The translations under genes and the position numbers were made by a program. This document shows, piece by piece, positions 19,434 to 27,673 of a stretch of 64,000 nucleotides of DNA (the first letter of the stretch is position 1; every line of letters starts with the position of its first letter). The notes under the pieces were generated by a model that made no database searches, was not told the DNA's origin, and worked only from the letters and a program-made list of their open reading frames with translations. Origin of the DNA: Nitrospira defluvii (GTDB lineage Bacteria; Nitrospirota; Nitrospiria; Nitrospirales; Nitrospiraceae); NCBI GenBank assembly GCA_000196815.1, contig FP929003.1:1635501-1699500 (forward strand). The letters are read 5' to 3'.

Positions 19434-21131
19434 ATGATGAAAATGTATCGGTTTCTCCTGTTCTTGCTCCGCGACGCACGAAGCATGATGGTGCTGATGG
19501 TGCTGACCGGTTTGTTGGCCGGGCTGTCCAGTGTGGGCCTGCTCGCCGTCATCAACAAACTCATCAACGGCGCCGGAGCGACCTCTGAGCTGTTTGCCGC
19601 AGCCTTCATCGGTTTGGCGGTACTGAAGGTCGTGTCGAACTACCTCTCCCAACTGTTGCTCGTGACCTTCGCGCAAAAAACGATCCTGAATCTCGGGATG
19701 GATCTTTGTTGGAAAGTGGTGCGGGCGCCCTATCGAACGTTGGAACGTCGCGGTGCGCATGAAATTCTGGCCACGCTGACGGATGACACGAATGCCATGG
19801 CCTGGGCGGTGAACGGGTTGCCGGGCTTGGCGATCAATGTCGCGATCCTTGCCGGCTGCTCCCTCTACCTTGCGTGGCTCTCGTGGCAGGCGTTTCTCGG
19901 CGTGGTCCTACTGGCCGTGTTGGGACTGCTCGGGTACCGGCAGCTGTATAACCGGGTGCTCCGGTCGTCGCTGGCGGTGCGCGATTCGAAAGGGGTCCTC
20001 TTCGAGCATTTTCGCAGTCTGACGGATGGTATGAAGGAGTTGATGTTGCATCGCGGGCGTCGAGAAACGTTCGTCGATTCGGATATCCGGCAAGCTGCCG
20101 AAGCGCTCCGCCACCACAATCTGGTGACGACGAAGCAATACCTCACCACCGATTCCTGGACGCAGGTGCTGTTCTACGGACTGATCGGGGTTATTCTCCT
20201 GCTCTTTCCCAGATTGTTGTCGTTGTCGGGGGAGTCTCTGACAGGATATGCGTTCGCGATGCTCTACATGATCGGTCCGATGTGGGGGTTGCTCGGGATG
20301 GTGCCCACCTTGAGTCGGGGGCAGGTGGCGCTGGAGAAGATCGAATCGCTGGGACTGGCATTGGATGAAGGCCGTCGCGAGGGCGGCGCGGAGCGCCCGG
20401 TGACGCACGGCACGCAATGTCTGGAGTTCTCACAGGCGAGTTTTTCGTATGACCCGAAAGGTGAAGATGAGCGGTCGTTCAGCCTTGGACCGCTGGATGT
20501 GACGATCAGGACCGGCGAACTGGTGTTTATCATCGGGGGGAACGGCAGCGGGAAGTCGACCTTTGTGAAAGTGCTCACCGGGTTGTATCTTCCGCAACAG
20601 GGAGCAGTCAGGCTGAACGGCGAGGCGATCACGCCCGCGAACCAGGACTGGTACCGGCAGCATTTTGCGGCGGTGTTCTCCGATTTCTATCTGTTCAAGA
20701 AACTGTTGGGGCTCGATCCCGCATTGATTGAGAGTCAGGCCGACGGCTGGTTGAAAACGCTCCGGATCCAGCACAAGGTCACGATCCAAGATGGCGAGTA
20801 CTCGACCATCAATGTGTCGCAGGGCCAACGAAAGCGCCTGGCTCTCGTCACGGCCATGTTGGAAGATCGTCCGTTTTATGTCTTCGACGAATGGGCGGCC
20901 GATCAGGATCCTCAGTACAAGGACGTCTTTTACGGTGAGCTCTTGCCGGAGTTGCGGGCGCGAGGAAAAGGTGTCATCGTGGTCACCCATGACGACCGGT
21001 ATTTCCATGTGGGCGACCGTGTGCTAAAACTCGACGAAGGCAAGATTCTGGAAACTCCGAACCGGGCTGCCTCAACGGGTTCGAATCGAACGCCCCCGAT
21101 GCTGAAGCCGGTGATCCGCTCCTCGGCATAA
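19434..21131 (+). CDS. Cyclic/lipopeptide export ABC transporter, SyrD/PvdE type
   Basis: A 565-residue half-transporter: six N-terminal membrane segments (the first in FLLFLLRDARSMMVLMVL), then an ATPase domain with Walker A GGNGSGKST around residues 368-375, the signature VSQGQRKR at 461-468 (a QGQ variant typical of the SyrD/PvdE/YojI group rather than the usual LSGGQ) and Walker B YVFDEW with D485-E486. This family moves peptides, siderophore precursors or lipopeptides across the inner membrane. It begins 28 bases after the synthetase stop, so co-transcription and export of that product are likely. ATG 19434 or 19437 could initiate; the ribosome-binding site is weak, suggesting translational coupling. 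Confidence 0.93.
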   Translation: MMKMYRFLLFLLRDARSMMVLMVLTGLLAGLSSVGLLAVINKLINGAGATSELFAAAFIGLAVLKVVSNYLSQLLLVTFAQKTILNLGMDLCWKVVRAPYRTLERRGAHEILATLTDDTNAMAWAVNGLPGLAINVAILAGCSLYLAWLSWQAFLGVVLLAVLGLLGYRQLYNRVLRSSLAVRDSKGVLFEHFRSLTDGMKELMLHRGRRETFVDSDIRQAAEALRHHNLVTTKQYLTTDSWTQVLFYGLIGVILLLFPRLLSLSGESLTGYAFAMLYMIGPMWGLLGMVPTLSRGQVALEKIESLGLALDEGRREGGAERPVTHGTQCLEFSQASFSYDPKGEDERSFSLGPLDVTIRTGELVFIIGGNGSGKSTFVKVLTGLYLPQQGAVRLNGEAITPANQDWYRQHFAAVFSDFYLFKKLLGLDPALIESQADGWLKTLRIQHKVTIQDGEYSTINVSQGQRKRLALVTAMLEDRPFYVFDEWAADQDPQYKDVFYGELLPELRARGKGVIVVTHDDRYFHVGDRVLKLDEGKILETPNRAASTGSNRTPPMLKPVIRSSA

Positions 21132-21150
21132 CGCAGGGTCTGCGCCTCGC

Positions 21151-21927
21151 GTGTCTCAACCCATGTCCGGATTGTCGATTCCCTCCAGAGATTCTTCGCC
21201 GTTGCCCGCTCTGAGCCGGCAGGATGTGCATGTCTGGTTCTGCCGTCTTGCCCGACATGAGGAGCAACGCGACGCTCTTGCCGCTCTGCTCTCGCGTGAT
21301 GAAGAGGCCCGCGCGGCCCGATTTGCCTTCGAGCGGGATCGCCGCCGGTTCATCCTGTCGCACGGGCTGCTGCGCGTTATTCTGGCCCGCTACGTCGACA
21401 GAGAAGCCAGGCAGATTGAGTTTGCTACCGGAGCCCATGGGAAGCCGGCTCTGACCGGTCGCTCCTGTGCCGGCCAGGACATTCAGTTCAGCCTCTCTCA
21501 TTCAGGGGAATATGCCGTGATGGCCGTGGCGGCGGGGCTCGCCGTCGGTGTGGATGTCGAGGTGCACAGGCCAGACGTGGATGCGCTCAAGCTCGCGCAG
21601 CGATTTTTTTCGTCCGAGGAGTCAGGGCAGATCACTCAGGCTCAGCAGGATGCGCAGCTGGCACTGTTCTATCGCTACTGGACGGCGAAGGAGGCCTATC
21701 TCAAAGGGCGTGGGGTCGGGTTGTCTCTCGGGCTGGATCGATTCGAAATCTTGTTCGATGACGGGTCGCCGCTCGCTCACGTGCGGATGACCGACTGCGG
21801 AGCCCTCGATACGAACTGGCACGTGCAGTCGCTCTCGCTGGCCGATGACGTATCCGGAGCACTCGCCGTTGAAGGGCCGGCCTGCCAGGTTCGACTGTGG
21901 GATTCGAGTACAGATCTGTTTCGTTAG
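21151..21927 (+). CDS. 4'-phosphopantetheinyl transferase, Sfp type
   Basis: A 258-residue enzyme that transfers phosphopantetheine from CoA to carrier-domain serines. It shows the Mg-binding motif GVDVEVHRPD, the FFSSEE segment and the catalytic WTAKEAYLKGRG, in the order of Sfp/Gsp proteins and with their typical length. It follows the exporter by 20 bases and would activate the three carrier domains of the synthetase (S641, S1728, S2786). The GTG at 21151 is the first start; the ATG at 21163 is an alternative. Its 3' end overlaps the convergent tadA gene by 4 bases. Confidence 0.94.
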   Translation: MSQPMSGLSIPSRDSSPLPALSRQDVHVWFCRLARHEEQRDALAALLSRDEEARAARFAFERDRRRFILSHGLLRVILARYVDREARQIEFATGAHGKPALTGRSCAGQDIQFSLSHSGEYAVMAVAAGLAVGVDVEVHRPDVDALKLAQRFFSSEESGQITQAQQDAQLALFYRYWTAKEAYLKGRGVGLSLGLDRFEILFDDGSPLAHVRMTDCGALDTNWHVQSLSLADDVSGALAVEGPACQVRLWDSSTDLFR

Positions 21928-22412
21928 GTGGTCTCCCGCCGGGCTGCATCTTTTCTCAGCTGTTGAAAGAAGTCCTGTAACAACGCCTGACTCTCTTCAG
22001 CACAGACTCCTCCGACGACCTCCACGCGGTGGTTCAGTCGCGGCTCAGGGGGAATATTCATGATGGATCCGCAGGCACCGGCTTTGGGATCGGTGGCCGC
22101 GAAGACCAGCCGTGGTATGCGAGCGAGTACGATGGCGCCGATACACATCGTGCAGGGTTCCAGCGTGACATAGAGGGTGGTGTTGATGAGTCGCCAGCTC
22201 CCCATATGCCGTGCTGCGTCTTGAATCACGATCACTTCTGCATGAGCCGTTGGGTCCTGCCTGGTTTCCCTGAGATTATGGGCTTGAGCAATCACGATGC
22301 CCTCATGCACCAGTAGCGCGGCGATCGGCACTTCGCCGATCAGCGGCGCAGAACGCGCGAGTGTCAGGGCTTGTTGCATGAAGCGGGTATCGGGATCGTC
22401 GAGGGGGAGCAT
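21924..22412 (-). CDS. tadA: tRNA-specific adenosine deaminase
   Basis: A 162-residue zinc deaminase that converts the wobble adenosine of tRNA to inosine. The zinc ligands and catalytic Glu are in TAHAEVIVI and EPCTMCIGA, as in TadA; the segment MGSWRLINTTLYVTLEPC is diagnostic of the tRNA enzyme. A target is visible in this window: tRNA-Arg(ACG) at 61020-61095, the classical TadA substrate. The gene is convergent with the PPTase gene (4-base overlap). The N-terminal start lacks a clear Shine-Dalgarno. Confidence 0.93.
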   Translation of the reverse strand: MLPLDDPDTRFMQQALTLARSAPLIGEVPIAALLVHEGIVIAQAHNLRETRQDPTAHAEVIVIQDAARHMGSWRLINTTLYVTLEPCTMCIGAIVLARIPRLVFAATDPKAGACGSIMNIPPEPRLNHRVEVVGGVCAEESQALLQDFFQQLRKDAARRETT

Positions 22413-22544
22413 TGTGTCGTCGGATGAATCCTGTCAGAAACTGAACGCTACTGGAGTCGTCGAGGCACCTGCATGCTAGCACGTTCTTTGTGTGGAATGG
22501 CACCGGGAGAGGAGGCGCAAGCGGAAGGTGGAGTTACCGGCCGG

Positions 22545-23561
22545 TCAGATCTGCCCGATCAAATAAATCGCGCCCGTAGGCTCCGGGCGTCCGCCGTCCG
22601 GTTCCACGGTCACGGCGAATTTTTTCATCCGCGCAAACTCGGTCATATTCCTGATGAGCATACGGGCTTTCAAACCCGCATCGAGTCCGAAGACGCCTGC
22701 GCTCACCGGTTTGTCGTCGATGGCCCAGAGCTGGTACACCTTGCCGCTTGGTAAGGCCGGCAGATTGTATGCATAGAGCCAGGCTTTCTTGGTTGCCGGA
22801 TCGAATAGCAGGAAGGCGCCTGCCGATTTGGCCATGTCGGACCCGGCCAGCGACACGACTTTTGAAGAAGGGTTCTTGAACAGTCCGGCAAATTCCTCGT
22901 TCTGCCTGGCCAGGCGTTGCAGGGAGGATTCGTTCTGGGTCAGCTGGGAGTGCGCGTCGTCCAGCTCCGCTTCCCGCTGCAGCAATTGATCGCGGAGTTC
23001 CGCGACCTCTGTGGCCCGTTGGTCGATCTCCGACTTGAGCGTGCCGATGGTCTGTTCACGCTGTTGCAACTCAGACTGCAGGCCGGCCACGCGGGCGGTC
23101 TCCTGCTGCACGGCGGCTTGCAGTTGTTGAATCTCACCCGAACGCTGAGAGGTTTGCGTGTAGGACAACCACGCGAGATACCCGCCCCCCACAATCAGGA
23201 CGGCCGCGGCAAATCCCATTGCCAGACGGAACGGCAGCGAGCGGGCCGGCGCGATGGGCGGGAACAGGTGGTTCATCCATTCGCCCGGTTCCAGGCTCGA
23301 CTTCGGGCCGGCCTGCTCCGCTTCCACCGCACTCGCGATCGGCATCGGCGCCATCATGATTTTGGCTTTGAGCGTATTCGGAGGTGTCGCCGGGGTAAGC
23401 CCGAACGGCAGCAGGGACGCCACGGTTTGATAGTCCTTGAGGGCGGCATGGCAGGCCGCGCATCCCGATAACAGGTGCGCTTCGATGGCCTGTCGCTCCG
23501 ACCGTTCGAGGGCGCCGATCGCGTACAGGGGGACCGCGTCTTCCAGTTCCTCGTGTGTCAT
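22545..23561 (-). CDS. Membrane anti-sigma factor, RskA-like
   Basis: A 338-residue regulator of the upstream ECF sigma factor. The N-terminal cytoplasmic domain has a zinc-type anti-sigma motif (H-x4-C-x2-C in HLLSGCAAC). One transmembrane segment lies around residues 115-135 (LAMGFAAAVLIVGGGYLAWL). A periplasmic coiled coil of ~75 residues rich in Gln/Glu/Leu follows, then an RskA-type C-terminal domain (AFLLFDPATKKAWLYAYNLP, YQLWAIDDKP). Release of such factors usually occurs through regulated proteolysis in response to an envelope signal. The start codon overlaps the sigma gene stop by 4 bases, indicating coupled translation. Confidence 0.9.
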   Translation of the reverse strand: MTHEELEDAVPLYAIGALERSERQAIEAHLLSGCAACHAALKDYQTVASLLPFGLTPATPPNTLKAKIMMAPMPIASAVEAEQAGPKSSLEPGEWMNHLFPPIAPARSLPFRLAMGFAAAVLIVGGGYLAWLSYTQTSQRSGEIQQLQAAVQQETARVAGLQSELQQREQTIGTLKSEIDQRATEVAELRDQLLQREAELDDAHSQLTQNESSLQRLARQNEEFAGLFKNPSSKVVSLAGSDMAKSAGAFLLFDPATKKAWLYAYNLPALPSGKVYQLWAIDDKPVSAGVFGLDAGLKARMLIRNMTEFARMKKFAVTVEPDGGRPEPTGAIYLIGQI

Positions 23562-24211
23562 ACCCCGTCACCCTGCGGCAATGTCTGCTGCAATGACGCG
23601 CGGAGCTTGGCCATCGCCAGCTTGATGCGCGTTTTCACCGTCCCCAGCGGCTGGTTCAGCTTGGCGGCAATCTCCGTATGAGTCAGGCCCTGGTAAAACG
23701 CCATCTCGATGGCCTGTTGTTGCGGCAGCGGCAACTCCAGAATGGCTTTCGCCATCATCTGACGCAGTTCGGTATCCTCCCGGGCTTCGTACGGATTCGG
23801 GCTGACGTCGGGTGTGCGCGAAACCAGGGGATGTTCGAACGAATCGGCGACGACATGTTGCCCGCGTGATGCTCGTGCACGGAGCCGGTCGATGGCTCGA
23901 CTGCGGGTGAGGGTCACCAGCCAGGCGATCGGGGTTCCACGGCCGACATCGTATTTGGCGATCTTGCGCCATACCTCCAGGTAGACCTCCTGAAGTAACT
24001 CCGCGGCCTCATCGCGGTCATTCAAAATGCGGTACGCGAGGGTAAAGAGCAGGGTGCTCGATTGATCGTAGAGTTGGCCGAATGCCTGTTGATCGCCCTT
24101 GGCCACACGGGCCAGGAGTTTGGGGTCGATCGTCGATGCAGCTTGTCGGGAGGCAGCTTCCATGCAGTGGGCCTGGGCGCGGGCGCAATTCTCCGGATCG
24201 GAATAGGGCAC
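23558..24211 (-). CDS. ECF RNA polymerase sigma factor, SigK/RpoE-like
   Basis: A 217-residue group 4 sigma factor. Region 2 contains FTLAYRILNDRDEAAELLQEVYLEVWRK followed by IAWLVTLTRSRAIDRLR; region 4 contains LPLPQQQAIEMAFYQGLTHTEIAAKL with TVKTRIKLAMAKLR, the -35-recognition helix-turn-helix. The arrangement sigma then membrane anti-sigma in one operon is typical. The first in-frame start is GTG 24211; ATG 24163 (MEAASRQ) is an alternative and would place the TATAGT-like sequence near 24215-24220 at a more usual distance. Confidence 0.93.
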   Translation of the reverse strand: MPYSDPENCARAQAHCMEAASRQAASTIDPKLLARVAKGDQQAFGQLYDQSSTLLFTLAYRILNDRDEAAELLQEVYLEVWRKIAKYDVGRGTPIAWLVTLTRSRAIDRLRARASRGQHVVADSFEHPLVSRTPDVSPNPYEAREDTELRQMMAKAILELPLPQQQAIEMAFYQGLTHTEIAAKLNQPLGTVKTRIKLAMAKLRASLQQTLPQGDGV

Positions 24212-24347
24212 ACTATAACACTCTACGTGAAAAACGACTAATCGGATGTGAGAATCCGTCGGCAGGAGGGGGGCCGCGCTTCACGGCATCATGACCGTCT
24301 TTATCGGCGCTCGACAGGAGTGTCGCGAACGGCCGGCCGGAGCGATT

Positions 24348-25427
24348 TCATACGTACTCCTTCAGAATGTGCGCGGCGTCCTGTGCTCCGGACAGGGGAG
24401 GCGGCGTCGATGAAACGGGGCGGGCGAAGGCTAGTTCTATGGCCGCGTTCCATCGTCCCTGGAGAAAATCAGCAAGTGGGAGCTCTGCACCGCGACCATA
24501 TCGATGCAGGTGATCGACCAGGGGCGGCTCGTCGGGGAAATTGTATCGTCGCACATAGACGACGGGGATTCCGAGCGCCACGGCTTCCACGATCGTGCCG
24601 TACCCTGGCTTTGTGAGGATCATGTCTACGGACGCCATGACCGCTTTAAATGTCATGCCCAGGGAGGCCAGCGACAGGACGCGAGTCAGTCCATTCGGCA
24701 CGGCGCCATCCACAACGAAGCGAAAGCCGTCCATCGCCTCCATGTGTTCGACGGGAAACGCGCGCAGGGCGATGCCGCCGAACCCGACCAGCACGACCCG
24801 TTCCGACTGTCCGGCGCCGATGGCCTTACGGAGCGCCGCGGGTTGAGGGACGGCCGGTTCCGCGATGGGGCCGATTTCGTGGACAGAACGAAACGCGGTG
24901 ACCGCAAGAGCCGGCGCCACACGCAGGAAGCAGTCGGCCTTGGCATAGGCCTCGCGGATCTGGCGAAGGATGGTGGCCTGTTCACGTTGGGCGGGATCTG
25001 CGAACGGTTCCAGGACCAGATCCCAAGACAAGGAGCAGAGGCCGATGGTCGGAATGCCCGTAGCCGCGCCGGCGGCAATGCCGAGATGAGAGATATCGGA
25101 AAGGACACAGGCGGGTCCGGCGCTGCGGATGAGCGCGGCTTCAGTCTCAATTTTCTGCTGCCAATCGCGGTGGAGCACAGCGTGGGCGGCCCAGGTGCGA
25201 GAGACATCGATCTTCAGGGGGCCGTCCTGGATGCAGCCGACATCCTGCTGTCCGACATTGAGTTGCCAGGGAATGTCGAGACGAGGTTCGAAGAAGCCGG
25301 CGGGGACCGTTGTCCGCAAAATGGCGTGAAGATCCGGAACCAACCGTCCCAACGCGTTCAGTACCGGTACCACTTGCGCCGCGTGGCCGTAGCCGTGGCC
25401 TGAGATGGAACACCAGATCAGCGGCAT
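24348..25427 (-). CDS. Glycosyltransferase-fold protein, GT-B type
   Basis: A 359-residue protein. The N-terminus SISGHGYGHAAQVVPVLNAL matches the first beta-alpha unit and Gly-rich loop of GT-B (MurG/UGT-like) transferases; the C-terminal half has VDMILTKPGYGTIVEAVALGIPVVYV, the nucleotide-diphosphate-binding region of that fold. Donor and acceptor cannot be inferred. A related group of proteins is found next to sugar kinases, but no such gene is here. The ATG at 25427 has no visible Shine-Dalgarno: a palindromic repeat element ends 2 bases upstream and appears to have replaced the native leader, so expression may be altered. Confidence 0.8.
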   Translation of the reverse strand: MPLIWCSISGHGYGHAAQVVPVLNALGRLVPDLHAILRTTVPAGFFEPRLDIPWQLNVGQQDVGCIQDGPLKIDVSRTWAAHAVLHRDWQQKIETEAALIRSAGPACVLSDISHLGIAAGAATGIPTIGLCSLSWDLVLEPFADPAQREQATILRQIREAYAKADCFLRVAPALAVTAFRSVHEIGPIAEPAVPQPAALRKAIGAGQSERVVLVGFGGIALRAFPVEHMEAMDGFRFVVDGAVPNGLTRVLSLASLGMTFKAVMASVDMILTKPGYGTIVEAVALGIPVVYVRRYNFPDEPPLVDHLHRYGRGAELPLADFLQGRWNAAIELAFARPVSSTPPPLSGAQDAAHILKEYV

Positions 25428-25428
25428 G

Positions 25429-25555
25429 GCAGGCTGCTGAAAAAGACCCCCAGCGTCGTTCTCGACTCGGAATCCTCCTCAACGTACCTCTGAACGTACG
25501 TCTCCGGGGCTTTCGCGTCTGCGACCTCGTTGGATGGGCTTTGTGAGCACCCTGC
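25429..25555. repeat. Palindromic MITE-like element, 127 bp
   Basis: The ends are a 17-base terminal inverted repeat with 14 matches: GCAGGCTGCTGAAAAAG at the left and the complement of GCAGGGTGCTCACAAAG at the right. The interior is also partly self-complementary, with AACGTAC/GAACGTACG near the middle. No coding frame is present. The same terminal sequence recurs at 59351 in a shorter element, so this is a dispersed family. It lies between the glycosyltransferase start codon and the small gene at 25586. Confidence 0.65.
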
Positions 25556-25585
25556 GAGGGCTGTGTGTAACATCCCCATCCGGGC

Positions 25586-25786
25586 TCAGCTGTTCGAGTA
25601 GTCGGATTCCATCGGGGCGATGTTGTACATGAGTTCGAGGTCGAACTCGTCGATCAATTCGTTCACGGCGTCCCGTCCCATGTCGGAGCGCACTTCATTG
25701 ATGACCAGTTCGATGGCCATGGCGGCATGCTGGCCGTATTGTGTGATCGCAGATTCGATCCGTTGCCTGGCTGCGTCAAGGTTCAT
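25586..25786 (-). CDS. Conserved-looking small acidic protein, 66 residues
   Basis: A 66-residue acidic, helical protein (MNLDAARQRIESAITQYGQH...) with no membrane segment and no recognised family. It has a strong ribosome-binding site (GGAGGATCT before the ATG at 25786). It lies 16 bases downstream of the TPR gene on the same strand, so the two are probably co-transcribed. Confidence 0.7.
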   Translation of the reverse strand: MNLDAARQRIESAITQYGQHAAMAIELVINEVRSDMGRDAVNELIDEFDLELMYNIAPMESDYSNS

Positions 25787-25802
25787 AGATCCTCCAACCG
25801 GC

Positions 25803-26120
25803 TTATCCGAGCGTTCTCAAGAGTTGTTGCAGTTCCGGCACCAGATCCACTCCGCCGTTGGATCGCCCCGAAACGGCTGCGTCGATCCCGGCTTTCAGGA
25901 CGGGTTTGGCCTCTTCCTTCTTGCCCAGTGTGACTAGGGCGCGTCCGAGGGCGAGGTGAGACGCGACATGCGTCGGATCCAATTGGGTGGCGACCGTGAG
26001 GTGCTCGGCGGCCTCCTCGACGCTGCCGCCTTCTTGCAAAATCTTATTGCCTAGGCCGTAGCGACCCAGAAATCCTTTCGGGTTTTTCTCAACCATTTGG
26101 CGAAACGCGCTGATATCCAT
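25803..26120 (-). CDS. Small TPR-type protein, 105 residues
   Basis: A 105-residue all-helical protein with about two tetratricopeptide units: GFLGRYGLGNKILQEGGSVEEAAEHL and THVASHLALGRALVTLGKKEEAKPV, showing the W/L-G-Y-A-F-A-P pattern spacing of TPRs. AAGGAG lies upstream of the ATG. TPRs mediate protein contacts; the partner is unknown. It belongs to a minus-strand cluster with the larger TPR gene and the 66-residue gene. Confidence 0.8.
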   Translation of the reverse strand: MDISAFRQMVEKNPKGFLGRYGLGNKILQEGGSVEEAAEHLTVATQLDPTHVASHLALGRALVTLGKKEEAKPVLKAGIDAAVSGRSNGGVDLVPELQQLLRTLG

Positions 26121-26186
26121 GAGGCTCCTTGTGAAGCGTGATTGGCTGGTCTGGTGACGCGGGATTCTACCATCACCGTTGTTCGT

Positions 26187-26954
26187 TCAGCTACGGGCGG
26201 CCCGGAGTCGGGCGAGCCGTTCGCGGTCGGCGGCTGCGGGCGCGCGTCCGGTTCCCAGCGCCAGATGGTGCAGCCGTTCCACGCAGCGGATGGCCGCGAC
26301 CGTATCCTGTCGTTGTTCATAGAGATTGGCCAGTTCACGGAGGACCGCCGCTTCGCCGGCCGGATTGCCGAGCTTAATGAAATGTTCGGAGGCATTGTTG
26401 AAACATCGTTCGGCCTCTACCGTGCGGCCACTGTCGAGGAAGGTTTTTCCCAGCTGACTGTACGTGCCGGCCAGGCCTTCTTCGTTGCCGACCACCCGGT
26501 GGGATTCCAGCGCCTGGGTGAACAACCGGACGGACTCATCCCATTGGTGCTGCCGGGCCTCTTCCATGGCCAGGTTGTGGTACAGGATGCCGAGCGCGCG
26601 ATGGTCGTTGAGCGGCTTGAGTAAATCGAGCGCTTCCAGATAGTAAGGGCGGGCCTTCTCCGGTCGGTCGGCGCCGATGTAGAGGTTGCCGAGATTGACG
26701 AGTGTATGGGCGATGGCGTGGGGATCCTGTTCGCCACGCTGGATCACCAGCACTTCTTTGTAACAGGCGTCGGCCTTCTCCAAATCGCCGGCCAGAGCAT
26801 AGGTGTTGCCGAGGTTGCCGAGGCTGTTCGAGAGTTCACGCTGGGTCCCGGTCAGGCGGTCGTCCTTGACGGCCGCCTCCCAGGCGGCGCGTGCCTGGAT
26901 GAGATCGCCACGATGGAGGAAAATGCGTGCGCGGTGTTTGTCGTTTTCAGCCAT
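26187..26954 (-). CDS. TPR-repeat protein, 255 residues
   Basis: About six tandem tetratricopeptide repeats, for example TQRELSNSLGNLGNTYALAGDLEKADACY, HAIAHTLVNLGNLYIGADRPEKARPYY and LAGTYSQLGKTFLDSGRTVEAERCF, each ~40 residues. This is a scaffold for protein interaction, with no enzymatic domain. An in-frame ATG at 27011 would add 19 residues, but those codons fall inside a short repeat array (ACGAGAT/GTGAAGC type), so I prefer ATG 26954 (MAENDKHRARIF), which starts at the conserved repeat region. Confidence 0.82.
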   Translation of the reverse strand: MAENDKHRARIFLHRGDLIQARAAWEAAVKDDRLTGTQRELSNSLGNLGNTYALAGDLEKADACYKEVLVIQRGEQDPHAIAHTLVNLGNLYIGADRPEKARPYYLEALDLLKPLNDHRALGILYHNLAMEEARQHQWDESVRLFTQALESHRVVGNEEGLAGTYSQLGKTFLDSGRTVEAERCFNNASEHFIKLGNPAGEAAVLRELANLYEQRQDTVAAIRCVERLHHLALGTGRAPAAADRERLARLRAARS

Positions 26955-26968
26955 GTCTTGGAACCGTC

Positions 26969-27034
26969 GTTCGTCTCTCGTCGCTTGTATCTCGTTTTTG
27001 AAACGCTTCACGCTTCACGAGTGACGTTTCACGG
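26969..27034. repeat. Degenerate heptamer repeat, GTGAAGC / ACGAGAT type
   Basis: Read on the minus strand: tandem GTGAAAC, GTGAAGC, GTGAAGC units separated by CGTCACTC, then ACGAGAT, ACAAGCG, ACGAGAG, ACGAACG. The second block resembles the sequence at 33449-33482 and the first that at 32476-32504. It sits between the 140-residue gene and the TPR gene. Confidence 0.6.
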
Positions 27035-27040
27035 CTTGGG

Positions 27041-27463
27041 TCAGTCGCCGCCTTTCGGCGTGTCTTTACGAAATTCCACCACGATGTCGTCTTCTTCGTC
27101 CAGGCCCAAACCGGCGCGAAATGAGTCGAGCAATTCGGCAACAGCGGCAAGATGGCGCGGATCCTTTCCCTCCGGTGAGGCGAGATAGGCCTCGGAGAGC
27201 GTCATGCCGGTGTGAAAGTGACGGGCGATCGTCTCCTCTGTGACCTGTTGCCAGGTGATGTAGATACAGAAGGCCTGGAAACGATGTGCGTCGGGGTGGC
27301 GACCGGCCAACGCGAGCAATTGTTCATAGGCCTCGCGGGCAGTGGAACCGGCATTGGACGAGAAGGTCTGTTCAAGCTCAATGGCCTGGTCCCAATCGGC
27401 ACCGAGCTCGGCTTCTGATTCCCGGAGCGTATCTTGTGCGGCCAGAGCGGCATCGAATTGCAT
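27041..27463 (-). CDS. Hypothetical helical protein, 140 residues
   Basis: A 140-residue soluble, mostly helical acidic protein (MQFDAALAAQDTLRESEAEL...). A segment around REAYEQLLALAGRHPDAHRFQAF resembles a single degenerate TPR, which fits the TPR genes downstream. A charged C-terminus ends DDIVVEFRKDTPKGGD. I do not recognise a family. It is the first gene of the minus-strand cluster ending at 25586. Confidence 0.7.
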   Translation of the reverse strand: MQFDAALAAQDTLRESEAELGADWDQAIELEQTFSSNAGSTAREAYEQLLALAGRHPDAHRFQAFCIYITWQQVTEETIARHFHTGMTLSEAYLASPEGKDPRHLAAVAELLDSFRAGLGLDEEDDIVVEFRKDTPKGGD

Positions 27464-27673
27464 AACTGGTTCTTTCTTGAAGCGTGGGCCGTGGATCGTC
27501 TGTGCGTGGCGCCTGTCGTGAAGATACAGGCCTGCCAGACCCCAGCATACGCGGGGAGTGAAAAGCAGGTCAATGAGGTCTCGCGCTTGAGTCGCCGGCG
27601 CGGGACTTGTAGAGTGAGCAGGCGGTGAGGCGAAGGGTTCAAACCGTGCGCTGCCGAATAGGGTGAGGTGGAT

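Noticed and set aside
24504-25403. 299-residue plus-strand frame
   Set aside because: Antisense shadow of the glycosyltransferase-fold gene, typical of GC-rich codon periodicity.
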